Source: Prosapia bicincta
Lineage: Eukaryota > Arthropoda > Insecta > Hemiptera > Cercopidae
Length of the DNA: 64,000 nt
Reading direction: 5' to 3'
Assembly: GCA_036971475.1 (NCBI GenBank)
Contig: JBAIZL010000376.1
Coordinates: forward strand, 4,074,001 to 4,138,000
Shown here: one piece after another, positions 51,394 through 63,700 of the stretch
How positions within the stretch are numbered: the first letter of the stretch is position 1
Layout of the letters: each line of letters begins with the position of its first letter
Translations under genes and position numbers: made by a program
Notes under the pieces: model-generated
Database searches by the model: none
Told to the model about the DNA's origin: nothing
What the model saw: the letters and a program-made list of their open reading frames with translations, nothing else

Positions 51394-54300
51394 ATGTCTT
51401 TGCTTAGGAAGTCAGTGATACAATGGAACGTCAACGGTGTTAGGAGTCACATAGAAGAACTTAAACTACTCGTGCGAGATGTGTACCCAATGTTTGTATG
51501 TCTACAGGAGACACATCTCCACGCATCGCATAATTTCCATTTAAGGGAGTATTCAGTTTTTAGATCGGACTTCGTTACAGAAGGTCGAGCTAGAGGTGGC
51601 GTAGCCATCCTAGCCCGTGACTGTATCGATGCTGTTTCTCTAAACTTAATAACTCCTTTACAAGCAGTAGCCGTTCAAACAGCTGTCCCGTATAAAATCA
51701 CTGTGTGTTGTGTCTACTTGCCACCACAAGAAAACCTGCATCACAGTGATTTAGTGAATTTAATAAGCCAGTTACCAACTCCGTTCTTATTGGTAGGGGA
51801 TTTTAATGCCCACCATTCGTCTTGGGGATCTCCGACTAGGAACTCTCGAGGTGACCTTGTTGAGAGTGTGAGAACGGAACTGGACTTATGTCTGCTACAT
51901 GACGGTTCGCCTACCCATTTAGCAGCATCTACTGGTGGATGGACAGCTGTTGACCTATCGATTTGCAGCCCTCAATTAGCTACTAGATGCACATGGTCGG
52001 TACTCAACGATTTGTATGGAAGCGACCATGTGCCTATTAAGATCAGTTTATGTGACTCCCAGCCCTGTTATACCCGAAATCCCAGTTGGATTTTGCGAAA
52101 AGCCAACTGGGACTCATACTCGAATTACCTTGTATCACTTGACATGGATTATTTGACACCCATTGATGAAAATATAAAAAATTTTACGAAAGCAATTTTA
52201 AATGCCGCTGAAAAGACCATTCCGAAAACCTCTACGTATCCACGCCGACCGCCTGTGCCGTGGTGGAACGATGAATGCACAGAAATCCTCCGTTTACGAC
52301 GAAGAGCTCTTAGGAAGTTTAAACGACACCCAACGAATGGAAACCTTCAGGAATATAAAATACTCCGTGCGAAAGCACGGAGGATTATTAGGCTGAGTAG
52401 AAAGAACTCTTGGGAACAGTACATTAGCACAATTAGACGAACAACTCCGTCTTCCACAGTGTGGAGGAAACTAAGATCAGTTTGTGGTACTTTCTCTCCG
52501 TTGCCAGCCATTGCGCTGAAACAACCGGATGGAAGAATAATCTCAAACCGTGATGATATTGCTAATGTACTTGGTAAATCATTTTCTAACTTTTCTGCTA
52601 CTACAGCCTACAATAGATTATTCCACATTTATAAACTGAAGGAAGAAGCAATACCGTTTACTGTTGGGTCGTCTGGGGACTCTCCTTTAAACACTCCTTT
52701 CTCTATAGGGGAATTGGAGTCAGCTCTTGCGTCAACGAAGGATTCTGCACCAGGTCCTGATTCCATTGTGTACTCCATGCTAAAACATCTACCATCATCG
52801 GCGAAACTTGTCCTCCTTCGAGTATACAATCGTTTATTCGAGGAGCTCTTTCCCCGATGCATGGTTAGAATCGACTGTAATTCCTCTTTTGAAGCCAGGT
52901 AAAGACAAAACCAATCCCAGTAGTTATAGACCTATATCCCTTACAAGCGTCTTATGCAAACTACTGGAGAAGATAGTCAACCGCCGTCTTGTCTGGTACC
53001 TAGAAACCAATGACCTTATTTGCAACGAACAGTGTGGTTTCAGGCAAGGACGATCATCCGTTGACCAATTGGTTTTGTTAGAATCCGCTATTCAAGATGC
53101 CTTTCTCTTGCGTCAAACACTCGTTGCTGTTTTCTTCGACCTTGAGAAGGCATACGATATGGCATGGAAAAGAGGAATTCTGAACACTTTAAAATCATGG
53201 GGTATACAAGGGAATATCCTAGCATTCATCGCTAACTTTCTTTCTAATAGATCTTTCCGCGTTCGACTTGGAGGCACGTATTCAAACAGCTATACACAGG
53301 AGAATGGTGTACCGCAGGGCAGCGTGCTGAGCGTCACGCTATTTGCCGTTGCAATAAATAGTATCATCAGCAATATACGATCTCCGGTACACTGTTCCCT
53401 TTTTGTGGATGACTTTTGTATATATGTGCCTGCTCGTAGTATGGCAACTGCGGAAAGATCTTTGCAGTTAGCAATAAGTAGATTAGAGGAATGGTCAAGA
53501 ACTACAGGTTTTAAATTCTCTGCTTCGAAGACCCAGTGTGTAGCATTTAGTCGTCGTAGGCAACACCAGGAGCCGATCCTTTATCTTGACGGGGTTCAGC
53601 TTCAAACCACGGATAGTGTTCGATTTTTGGGTCTTTTATTTGATAGAAGACTCTCATGGAGTCCACATGTTCGTGATTTGAAGGTGAGATGCAGCAAGAA
53701 ATTGGATATGTTAAGAGTCCTTAGTGGTACGAATTGGGGAGCAGACAGAACTAGTATGCTTCGATTTTATCGCGCAGTCGTTAGATCGCGCATAGATTAT
53801 GGTTGTCAAGTCTACTCATCTGCACGACCTACAGTTCTGAAAACTCTTGATACCATCCACCACTCTGGACTTAGACTGGCTACTGGTGCATTTAGAACTA
53901 GCCCAATCCCTAGTCTTCTTGTCGAAGCTGGGGAACCTGCCCTTTCTAGACGACGTCAGATGCTACAAATATCTTACGTTTCTGTTCTTCGAAGCAAACC
54001 CAACCACCCGGCATTTGAAATAGTCTTTCACAATACGCTAAATGAAGTGTACAATACACGTAAACGTTCAACCCATCCATTTGGCATACGAACTTTAAGA
54101 ATATTGGATGACCTTGAGTTGCAACTTCCAACTATGTTTGAACGACAAATGTGCTATCTACCTCCATGGATAATAAAAACGCCGCACTTCGATTTCTCAT
54201 TGTCCAGTTATATAAAACACGATACTCCTGTTGTGGTCTACCACCAGGAATTTTTATCCACTTATAAATCTCACCAACACAGTGAAATTATTTTCACTGA

Positions 54301-55087
54301 TGGATCTAAACTGGACAATGGCGTTGGGTGTGCGTTTTATGCATCTGGATATACCTACACGTACGGATTGCCCTCAGCTTGCAGTGTTTTCACGGCAGAA
54401 CTATTTGCTATTTTTAAAGCTTTGACCGTCATTCAATCTCAATCCTCGCATTATCTTTTGTGTTCGGATTCCAAAAGTGCTCTTCAGGCTCTTCAGGATG
54501 TTTTCTCCAGCAACCCTTTAGTTGGGGACATTTTGTGTGCTGTACACAGGCTTCAATTGAGGGGTGTGGGGGTAACTTTCTGTTGGGTTCCTGGACATTG
54601 CGGAATACTTGGAAACACAAAAGCGGATGAAGCGGCGAAGAAAGCTACAAGTTTGGTGCCTATTACTCAACTGGTTATGGCATCTGATTATGTGTGTTTC
54701 GCGAAACATTTATTGCTCGCTGCTTGGAATGACGAGTGGCATACCGTGATTCAGAATAAGCTGAGGGAAATTAAAGATACCGTCCGTCCATGGAGGTCTT
54801 CAATTCGTTCAAAACGTAGGGAGGAAGTGGTGGTTACACGCCTTCGCGTTGGCCACTCTTTTGCAACTCATGGATATTTGATGCGTCGTGAAGATCCACC
54901 AATATGCCAATATTGCGGTGATATCTTCACAATAAAACATATTTTGGTAGATTGTGTTAGTGTAGTTAATGTTCGTGCCCTTTTTAATTTAAAAGGGAGT
55001 TTAAAGGTGGTGCTAAGGGACGATGCCTCGGCCATTGACCGAGTCATCGCTTTCTTGCACCACTTGAAAATATTTTTTAAAATTTAA
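51394..55087 (+). pseudogene. LINE B4 ORF2, one 2-base frameshift
   Basis: ORF2 begins MSLLRKSVIQWNVNGV. The endonuclease is complete (QETHL, GDFNAHH, GSDHVPIK). Near 52846 two bases are missing (GAGGAGCTCTTTCC, compared with GAGGAGCGCTCTTTCC at 62218), so the first frame ends at 52902. The second block (about 52849-55087) is open: RT with FFDLEKAYD, GVPQGSVL and FVDDFCIYV, RNase H (TDGSKLDNGVG, TAELFAIF, CSDSK, GHCGILGNTKADE) and the finger CQYCGD...HILVDC. All catalytic residues survive, so a single small deletion separates this from a full polyprotein. Confidence 0.92.
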
Positions 55088-55441
55088 TACATAAATATAT
55101 AATTTTTTTAATTTTATTTATACATATATTTCTCTGTGTTTCTTTTATTTATTTTAATTAAATTTATTTTCTGTTCTTGTTATTATTATTGAGATTTATT
55201 TATTGCTAAATTGTTACCTATTATTGTTTTACATATTATTTATTTACTGTTATATTGTTCTTTGTTGTTATTTTGTTATTTAGTTTTTTAAGAATTTTTT
55301 CAGTGTTATATTGTTGTTTTTTGTTTTTTATTGTTGGTGTTTTATTTTGTTTTGTAATTTTTGTTGTATTTATTTATTTGTTTATTTTTTAATTTATTTG
55401 ATTTTATTTAAAACAATATCGTTCCGTGTTAGATTTTGTTT

Positions 55442-55471
55442 GGCGATGATAACCACAATTGGTTTTTCGCC
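55442..55471 (+). other. Conserved 3'-terminal hairpin, family B type
   Basis: GGCGA/TCGCC outer stem and AACC/GGTT inner stem are the same as in family A, but the loop is ACAATT and the next bases are AGG instead of TGG. The upstream 3' UTR is wholly different from that of A, which isolates the hairpin as the conserved element. Confidence 0.8.
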
Positions 55472-55719
55472 AGGAAAAAAGAAAAAAAAAATCACCTATT
55501 ATTCCCTTGGCTAGTACTTTTCAAGTCTAAAAACTTATTTCTTTTATACACAACAACGCATAATAATGTTTAATAATGCAAAAAAAAAAATTACTAATGT
55601 CCATCTCCTCGTGATTATTGGTTCTCAATACTGGGTGCGATTGAAAAATAATAAGACTTTTCTTAGGCAGTTTTATTGAACTTTTTATATCATACAACTA
55701 ATACTCCTCAAAATAGGAC

Positions 55720-55735
55720 CCTTGTGCGTCAATAC
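55720..55735 (+). repeat. Target-site duplication, left copy (A insertion in mariner)
   Basis: CCTTGTGCGTCAATAC at 55720-55735 recurs exactly at 56869-56884 after the A tail. Both copies lie on mariner coding sequence (CIDAQG on the minus strand), so removing one copy and the insert restores the mariner order. Confidence 0.93.
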
Positions 55736-56821
55736 ATCCCTCCATGGACAATACAAAAGCCAAAATTTGACTTCTCATTGTCCATGTACCTAAAACACAA
55801 TACTCCTGACGTTATTTATCGTCAGGAGTTTTTGCAGATTCAACAAACTCACCAACACACTGTGACTATATTCACAGACGGTTCAAAACTGGACAATAGG
55901 ATAGGTTGTGCATTTTATATGGAAGGACAAACTTTCACTTACGGATTGCCCTCAGCCTGTAGCGTTTTTACTGCAGAACTTTATGCAATTTTCCAAGCTT
56001 TAAGATCAATTCCGTCTGCAAAATCTAAATATCTTGTGTGTTGTGATTCCAAAAGTGCTCTCCAGGCTATTCAGGAAATGTACACTAAGAACCCTTTAGT
56101 TGGAGACATCTTGTGCTCTATACACAGGCTCCAATTACGAGGTGTCGAAGTGTCATTTCTCTGGGTGCCTGGTCACTGTGGAATATTCGGAAACACTAAA
56201 GCAGATGAAGGTGCAAAATTAGCTACAGGTATGTTGCCATCGACACAACGTGTGATGGCATCAGATTTTGTATGCAAAGTTAAATCTACACTATTCTCTG
56301 TTTGGAACGAAGAATGGCAAAATGTAAATAGAAACAAGCTGAGGGACATCAAAAATACCGTCCGACCATGGAGGACATCTGTTCGTTCGAATCGTAGGGA
56401 GGAAGTGGTGATTACTCGACTTCGCATCGGGCACTCTTTGTTAACGCATGGATGGTTGATGCGACATGAGGATCCACCACTATGTCCGTTTTGTAGAAGC
56501 AATATAACAATCAAGCATATCCTGCTTGAGTGTGTTGAGTTAAACGATTTGTATGTACGTTACGATCTTCGAGGTGGTTTAAAGGTGGTTTTAAGGGACG
56601 ATGTCACAGCTATCGACCGTGTCATCGCTTTCTTACGCCACCTGAATCTATTTAATAATATTTAAATTATGTATAATTTTAGTTTCTTTCGTTTAGTTAC
56701 AATTAGTATTAAACATTTATTTTATTTTATTTTGTTTAGTTGGTTAGTTCTATTTTGAAATAGTTATTTAAAATAAAAACTTTAGTTAGGCGATGATAAC
56801 CTTGATAGGTTTTTCGCCTGG

Positions 56822-56868
<47 letters not shown>
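55736..56868 (+). mobile_element. LINE family A, 5'-truncated copy inside mariner
   Basis: About 1.1 kb from ATCCCTCCATGG to a 47-nt A tail (56822-56868), with the hairpin at 56789-56818 and a 16-bp TSD. The RNase H frame (to stop 56663-56665) is open and complete: TDGSKLDN, TAELYAIF, CCDSK, GHCGIFGNTKADE, and the finger CPFCRSN...HILLEC. The long tail and perfect TSD indicate a young insertion. Confidence 0.93.
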
Positions 56869-56872
<4 letters not shown>

Positions 56873-57217
56873 GTGCGTCAATACACCGCTAGTAGCGGTT
56901 CCTCCACTGCTGGAAACATTTTTTAAACTCTCCCTCTGTCGTCTTGAGCTCGTCCGTCACAGGTTTTTGGATCGCTTCGATGGATCCCTTCAGCTTCCTT
57001 TTAGCGGGAATAAGAAGATGACCGGGGGGGGGCATGTCTGGGCTGTATTGGCCAGTGGAGAGAGGCAGAGGAAGGCAGTGTGCGCCGGCGCATTGTCGTG
57101 ATAACGAGTCCAATTGTTGACCATGTCGGGCTGACACCGGGCGACACGTATTTTGAACGGATGGGGCACTTCCTTGTAAAAGGCCGCGTTCACAGTACTT
57201 GCTTGAGGTACTAACTC

Positions 57218-57533
57218 AATCAAGCATATCCTGCTTGATTGTGATAAATTTGTCGAAATTTGTATATACGTTACGATCTTCGAGGTAGTTTAAAGGTGGT
57301 TTTAAGGGACGATGTCACGGCTATCGACCGTGTCCTCGCTTTCTTACGCCACCTTAATATATGTAATAATATTTAAATTTTGTTTAATTTTAGGTTCTTT
57401 AGTTTTAGATTATTACAATTAGTTTTAAACATTTATTTTATTTTATTTTGTTTTATTTTGATTAGTATTATTTTAAAAACTCAACTTTAGTTAGGCGATG
57501 ATAACCTCAATAGGTTTTTCGCCTGGAAAAAAA
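57218..57533 (+). mobile_element. LINE family A, short 3' copy inside mariner
   Basis: It starts at AATCAAGCATATCC near the end of ORF2. It has a frame lesion (GATAAATTTGTCGAAATTTG), the 3' UTR, hairpin (57494-57523) and a tail of only 7 A. The mariner frame reads across the site without a visible duplication (ACTCAA joined to CCTTATGG), so the TSD is absent or a couple of bases. Confidence 0.85.
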
Positions 57534-58119
57534 CCTTATGGACGAACCCTCGAGAGTCGAAAAACACGATTTGCATAGTTTTAACCTTGGATTTCGACAT
57601 GCGCGCCTTCTTGGGTCGTGGTGCCGAGTTCATGTGCCACTCCTTACTCTCAGAATCGTACTCGAAACACCACGTTTCATCACCAGTGATAGTACTGTCC
57701 AAGGTGACATTCCGTTCGTCACTTTACAACACTTCACGAGAAAGTTGCACACGCAATTGCCTTTGCTCATCAGTCCATACCTTCTGAACCATTTTCTCGC
57801 ACACATTCCGCATCGCCAGCTTTTCGGTTACGATTTCTCGCACATTGTAATAAGTTAAATTTACTGTACTAATCTCACAGAGACCCTAATCAATGTTAAA
57901 AAATTCACGAACCCGGCTCACGTCTTCCGCTGTTTCCGTCGTCTAAGGCCTCCCGGGTCGCTGTTCGTCTTCGGGGTCCTCACGGCCTTCCTTGAACGCC
58001 TTGTGCCATACATTTACGTGGGCCATATACAAAACTTGGTCCCCGTAAACCTCTGAGTAACCCATGGGTTTCGGTATAAACAGGAAATATTATATGTCAA
58101 ACAGGTGGTTTTGATGAAA

Positions 58120-59165
58120 ATACGTTAATTTCCGTTAAAAACGGTTAGGTGAGGTACTAGGGGTTGGTTTCTGAGATAATTGGAGCGTAACGTGAATGGG
58201 AGGAGGCATTAAAAGTGCGCGCTTGTGCGTTTGTGTAGGTGACAGGTGTTTTTTTTAGAAATCCGTTAATTTTCGTTAAAGACCGTTACGTGAGGTAGTA
58301 GGGGTTGGTTGCTGAGATAATTGGAGCGTAACGTGAATGTAGTTGTGTCGGAGGAGGTAATAAATGTGCGCGTTTTTGCGTTTGGGCGTGGACATGTGCG
58401 TGTTCGCTATTGTGTGACGTAAATAAAAACATGTTCGGACATGTTGGGGGGTAATGTAAAAACCGTTGGTTACCTAGAGAATGAGGTAATTTTGGCATGT
58501 GTTTTTTGTGAAGGACCGTGTGTATTATATCCCGTACCAAGTTCGTTGCTGACCTATATTTTTACTATAACGTCGCGTGTGTACGGTTGAAGTATTTTTA
58601 AAAACCGTTGAAATCCGTTACGAGGTGATGGGTTTATTTTCGTTATAAATGTGTCAGTCGCAAAGACTGAACGGTGACTTCTCTGTTTGTTCTCCAGATC
58701 TTTACTGGTTAAAAAATGTAAAAGCATGTTAATTTATTAAGATAGGTTCCGTGCTCGTGAGCTTGTGTGTGTGTACATATCATTGTGCTAGCGCTTGTTT
58801 CTCCAACTCTGTGTTTGTTGTAACAGGTATTTGGCCTGAATAAATTGTTTTTAAAAACCTACCTCTAGAGAATGACGTCATTTTGACATGTGTTTTTGTA
58901 AAGGAACGTGTGTATTATATCCCGTACCCAGTTCGTTGCTGACATATATTTTTACTATAACTGCGCGTGTGTACGGTTGAAGTATTTTTTTAAAACCGTT
59001 GAAATCCGTTACGAGGTGATGGGTTGATTTTCACCGATCGTGTAATTTATTTTAGCGATAAATCTGATACTCTTTTCCTGGGCTGTCTCTTATGTATTTG
59101 TTCTCCAAATCTTGACTGTTTACAAAATGTAAAAGCATGGTAATTTATTAAGATAGGCTCCGCAC
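58120..59165. repeat. Diverged direct repeats with recurrent CCGTTACG words
   Basis: Two repeat pairs are visible. Pair 1 is about 110 bp: 58120-58230 and 58255-58385, sharing GAGATAATTGGAGCGTAACG. Pair 2 is about 260 bp: roughly 58495-58760 and 58890-59165, sharing GTGTGTATTATATCCCGTAC and GAAATCCGTTACGAGGTGAT. Pair 2 has a period of about 395 bp. All units carry CCGTTA(C)G...GAGGT variants. No coding signal is present. It is either a degenerate satellite or the body of an unknown repeat. Confidence 0.7.
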
Positions 59166-59673
59166 CTTGAATATATAATCCCCGCAGGGGGGTGCGGACT
59201 AGCCGCACCTACGAGGGGTTTGGCGTCCCTCGCGGTACCCTAGCCTAACACTACACCACTCACAAAGCATACACATACACGTAAACACACCAACAAAATC
59301 TATACTCATTTCAACACTTACATCTTCTCTTAGGGGATTTTGACTGGTCAGAACCGTTGCGCGTTGGGAGTGCTGAAAAGTCCAGAGCTTGACAAACTCT
59401 GGTCTGGGACGCTGCTGTGAGCTTGCTCTGCCGAAGACGTATGTGCGGGTGCTGGTCCGCTAGCCACTTCGGTCCTTGGTCAGGTAGTGTCCGCGGTGCA
59501 TAGGTGTCGGAGCCTGTGCACAGTATTACGAGTTCTCGACTGATGCCCATCCAGTCGAGCTAAGGAGGAAACTATGGGCCCCATAGTTCCGGGGGTTGGA
59601 AATGATCGAAAGTGATCCATGGGTGTACCCGTTCTCATAGTCTCGCCTGACACGATGGTTAGCTTAAAACTAT

Positions 59674-60750
59674 ATGGAAAACCAACAAATGTCCAACCAA
59701 CCAATCAACCAGAGTAGTGTAAAGAGGCATCGTGAAGTTTCCCCGAAGACGCCTAGCGAAGTAAAAGTGACGAGGAAAGAAATGCATGTAGCATCAGCCA
59801 AACTACCGCCTAAGTTTTTAATTGTTTCCTGCGCTGAAGACGGAAAAGACCTATCGAAGGTATCGCCTTTTCTAATTAATAAGGCTATAACTGGATGTGC
59901 AGCAGGACCTGTCCCTTCCATAAAAAAGTTACGCAATGGAGCACTGCTGTTAGAAAAAAGCAATTCGAAGCAGTCACAGCTATTATTAAAAATGAACTCC
60001 ATCTTTGATCAAGTCAAGGTTTCGGTGGCCCCCCACAAAACCTTGAACTCATCAAAGGGAGTAATATCATGCAGGGATCTTTTGTATGTCCGTGAGGATG
60101 AAATAAGATCTGAACTGGAATCGGAAGGTGTAACTGAAGTCGTACGAATTATGAGGATGGAAAACGGCCAGAGAGTTCCAACAACATCATTAATCCTGAC
60201 ATTCGGGAAACCATCTATCCCGGAATATTTATATGCTGGCTATCAACGGCTTCCTGTTCGGCCCTACGTTCCCAATCCACGGCGGTGCTTTAAATGCCAG
60301 CGTTTTGGACACGTCAGCTCTTCTTGCTCCAAGCCAGAGGTATGCGGACAGTGCGCATCTGAAGGCCATGTAGAAAAGGTTTGCACAAGTGCTCCGAAAT
60401 GCCCAAACTGTGCTGGTGATCACCCTGCTCGCTCCTTTAACTGCCCAAAGTTCAAGGAGGAGAAAGCGATCCTCAGCATAATGGCAAAGGATAAAACATC
60501 TTTCCACGAAGCAAAAAAGAAGTTCAAGTCAACTAAACCTAGACTTGAAACAAAATCTTATGCCTCAGCTACCACCACTGAAAAGTCGTGTTCCAACTGT
60601 GTTGAGCTAAATAAAAAAATTGAACTTCTCACTGAGCAACTTAATCAGTTATTAGCATTAGTGACTAAAAACATGGTTTCCAAATCAAAGACTCAACGTC
60701 TAAAAACGTCCCAGGCAAGAAAGGAGAGAGCACCAATGGGTGTCAAATAA
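59674..60750 (+). pseudogene. Chimeric ORF1, family A with out-of-frame B tail
   Basis: The natural start MENQQMSNQPINQSSVKRHR is present. The RRM-like region and all three knuckles (CFKCQRFGH, CGQCASEGH, CPNCAGDH) are intact, as is the coiled-coil-like stretch. At the A/B junction the frame is lost: after VSKSKTQ the B sequence is read in a shifted frame (RLKTSQARKERAPMGVK) to a stop at 60748-60750. The basic tail is missing, giving 358 residues. The nucleic-acid-binding part may remain functional. Confidence 0.88.
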
Positions 60751-60773
60751 ATCTTTTGCTAAGCTAATAAGTG

Positions 60774-63700
60774 TCTTTGCTTAGGAAGTCAGTGATACAA
60801 TGGAACGTCAACGGTGTTAGGAGTCACATAGAAGAACTTAAAGTACTCGTGCGAGATGTGTACCCAATGTTTGTATGTCTACAGGAGACACATCTCCACG
60901 AATCGCATAATTTCCATTTAAGGGAGTATTCAGTTTTTAGATCGGACTTCGTTACAGAAGATCGAGCTAGAGGTGGCGTAGCCATCCTAGCCCGTGACTG
61001 TATCGATGCTGTTTCTCTAAACTTAATAACTCCTTTACAAGCAGTAGCCGTTCAAACAGCTGTCCCGTATAAAATCACTGTGTGTTGTGTCTACTTGCCA
61101 CCACAAGAAAACCTGCATCACAGTGATTTAGTAAATTTGATAAGCCAGTTACCAACTCCGTTCTTATTGGTAGGGGATTTTAATGCCCACCATTCGTCTT
61201 GGGGATCTCCGAATAGGAACTCTCGAGGTGATATTGTTGAAAGTGTAAGAACGGAACTAGACTTATGTCTGCTACATGACGGTTCGCCTACCCATTTAGC
61301 AGCATCTACTGGTGGATGGACAGCTGTTGACCTATCGATTTGCAGCCCACAATTAGCTACTAGATGCACATGGTCGGTACTCAACGATTTGTATGGAAGC
61401 GACCATGTGCCTATTAAGATCAGTTTATGTGACTCCCAACCCTGTTATGCTCGAAATCCCAGTTGGATTTTGCGAAAAGCCAACTGGGACTCATACTCGA
61501 ATTACCTTGTATCACTTGACATGGATTATCTGACACCCATTGATGAAAATATAGAAAATTTTACAAAAGCAATTTTAAATGCCGCTGAAAAGACCATTCC
61601 GAAAACCTCTGCGCATCCACGCCGACCGCCTGTGCCGTGGTGGAACGATGAATGCACAGAAATCCTCCGTTTACGACGAAGAGCTCTTAGGAGATTTAAA
61701 CGACACCCAACGAATGGAAACCTTCAGGAATATAAAATACTCCGTGCGAAAGCACGGAGGATATTTAGGCTGAGTAGAAAGAACTCTTGGGAACAGTACA
61801 TTAGCACAATTAGACGAACAACTCCGTCCTCCACAGTGTGGAGGAAACTAAGATCAGTTTGTGGTACTTCCATTCCGTTGCCAGCCATTGCGCTGAAGCA
61901 ACCAGATGGGAGATTAATCACAAACAGTGATGACATTGCTAATGTACTTGGAACATCTTTTTCTAACTTTTCTGCTACTACAGCCTATAATAGATTATTC
62001 CAGATGTATAAACTGAAGGAAGAAGCAATACCGTTTACTGTTGGGTCGTCTGAGGACTCTCCTTTAAACACTCCTTTCTCTATAGGGGAATTGGAGTCAG
62101 CTCTTGCGTCAACGAAGGATTCTGCACCAGGTCCTGATTCCATTGTGTACTCCATGCTAAAACATCTACCATCATCGGCGAAACTTGTCCTCCTTCGAGT
62201 ATACAATCGTTTATTCGAGGAGCGCTCTTTCCCCGATGCATGGTTAGAATCGACTGTAATTCCTCTTTTGAAGCCAGGTAAGGACAAAACCAACCCCAGT
62301 AGTTACAGGCCTATATCACTTACAAGCGTCTTGTGCAAACTACTGGAGAAGATGGTCAACCGCCGTCTTGTCTGGTACCTAGAAACCAACAACCTTCTTA
62401 GCAACGAACAATGTGGTTTCAGACTAGGACGCTCATCAGTTGACCAATTGGTTTTGTTAGAATCCGCTATTCAAGATGCCTTTCTCTTGCGTCAAACGCT
62501 CGTTGCGGTTTTCTTTGACCTTGAAAAGGCATATGATATGGCATGGAAAAGAGGAATTCTGAACACTCTGAAATCATGGAGTATACAAGGGAATATCCTA
62601 GCATTCATCGCTAACTTTCTTTCAAACAGATCTTTCCGCGTTCGACTTGGAGGCACGTATTCAAACAGCTATACACAAGAGAATGGTGTACCGCAGGGCA
62701 GCGTGCTGAGCGTCACGCTGTTTGCCGTTGCAATAAATAGTATCACCAGTAATATACGATCTCCGGTACACTGTTCCCTTTTTGTGGGTGACTTTTGTAT
62801 ATATGTGCCTGCTCGTAGTATGGCAACTGCGGAAAGATCTTTGCAGTTAGCAATATACAGATTGGAGGAATGGTCTAAATCTACAGGTTTCAAATTCTCT
62901 GCTTCGAAGACCCAATGTGTAGCATTTAGTCGTCGTAGGCAACACCAGGAGCCGATCCTTTTTCTTGACGGGGTTCAGCTTCAAACCACGGATAGTGTTC
63001 GATTTCTAGGTCTTTTATTTGATAAAAGACTCTCATGGATCCCACATGTTCGTGATTTGAAGGTGAGATGCAATAAGAAATTGGATATGTTAAGAGTCCT
63101 TAGTGGTACGAATTGGGGAGCAGACAGAACTAGTATGCTTCGATTTTATCGCGCGGTCGTTAGATCGCGCATTGATTATGGCTGTCAAGCCTATTCATCC
63201 GCACGACCTACAGTTCTGAAAACTCTTGATACCATCCACCACTCTGGACTTAGACTGGCTACTGGTGCATTTAGAACTAGCCCAATCCCTAGTCTTCTTG
63301 TCGAAGCTGGGGAACCTACACTTTCTAGACGACGTCAGATGCTACAAATATCTTACGTTTCTGTTCTTCGAAGCAAACCCAACCACCCGGCATTTGATAT
63401 AGTCTATAATAATACGTTAAATCAAGTGTACAATACACGTCAACGTTCGACCGCTCCATTTGGCATACGAACATTAAGAATATTGGATGACCTTGAGTTG
63501 CAACTTCCAACTATGTTTGAACGACAAATGTGCTATCTACCTCCATGGATAATAAAAACGCCGCACTTCGATTTCTCATTGTCCAGTTATATAAAACACG
63601 ATACTCCTGTTGTGGTCTACCACCAGGAATTTTCATCCATTTATAAATCTCATCAACACAGTGAAATTATTTTCACTGATGGATCTAAACTGGACAATGG

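Larger units (their letters stand above)
49515..55490 (+). mobile_element. LINE family B, near full-length copy B4
   Basis: It starts in the 3' arm of the second 5' hairpin (CCCTCGCGG), about 45 bases short of a complete 5' end. It contains the 5' UTR, intact ORF1, ORF2 with one frameshift, the T-rich B 3' UTR, hairpin (55442-55471) and an A tail broken by one G (55474-55490). It is the most complete B copy here and serves as the reference for B. No TSD is evident. Confidence 0.92.
55698..58080 (-). pseudogene. mariner transposase pseudogene, split by two LINE A insertions
   Basis: Minus-strand pieces in order: MGYSEVYGDQVL and VWHKAFKEGREDPEDEQRPG (about 57960-58065), a stop, VSRVREFFNID with another stop, then MRNVCEKMVQKVWTDEQRQL (about 57750-57815). 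Next come TGDETWCFEYDSESK and PRPKKARMSKSKVKTM (about 57560-57690, first catalytic Asp) and NNWTRYHDNAPAHTA (about 57080-57130, second Asp). The end is KPVTDELKTTEGEFKKCFQQ, WRNRY, then CIDAQGSYFEEY with the stop at 55698-55700. GDETW, HDNAPAHTA and the WHKRFKEGRE-like start identify the mariner family. Stops and two insertions inactivate it. TIRs were not located. Confidence 0.85.

Noticed and set aside
58286..58540. 84-residue minus-strand frame in the repeat block
   Set aside because: It is low-complexity His/Pro-rich, is absent from the parallel repeat unit, and has no domain features.
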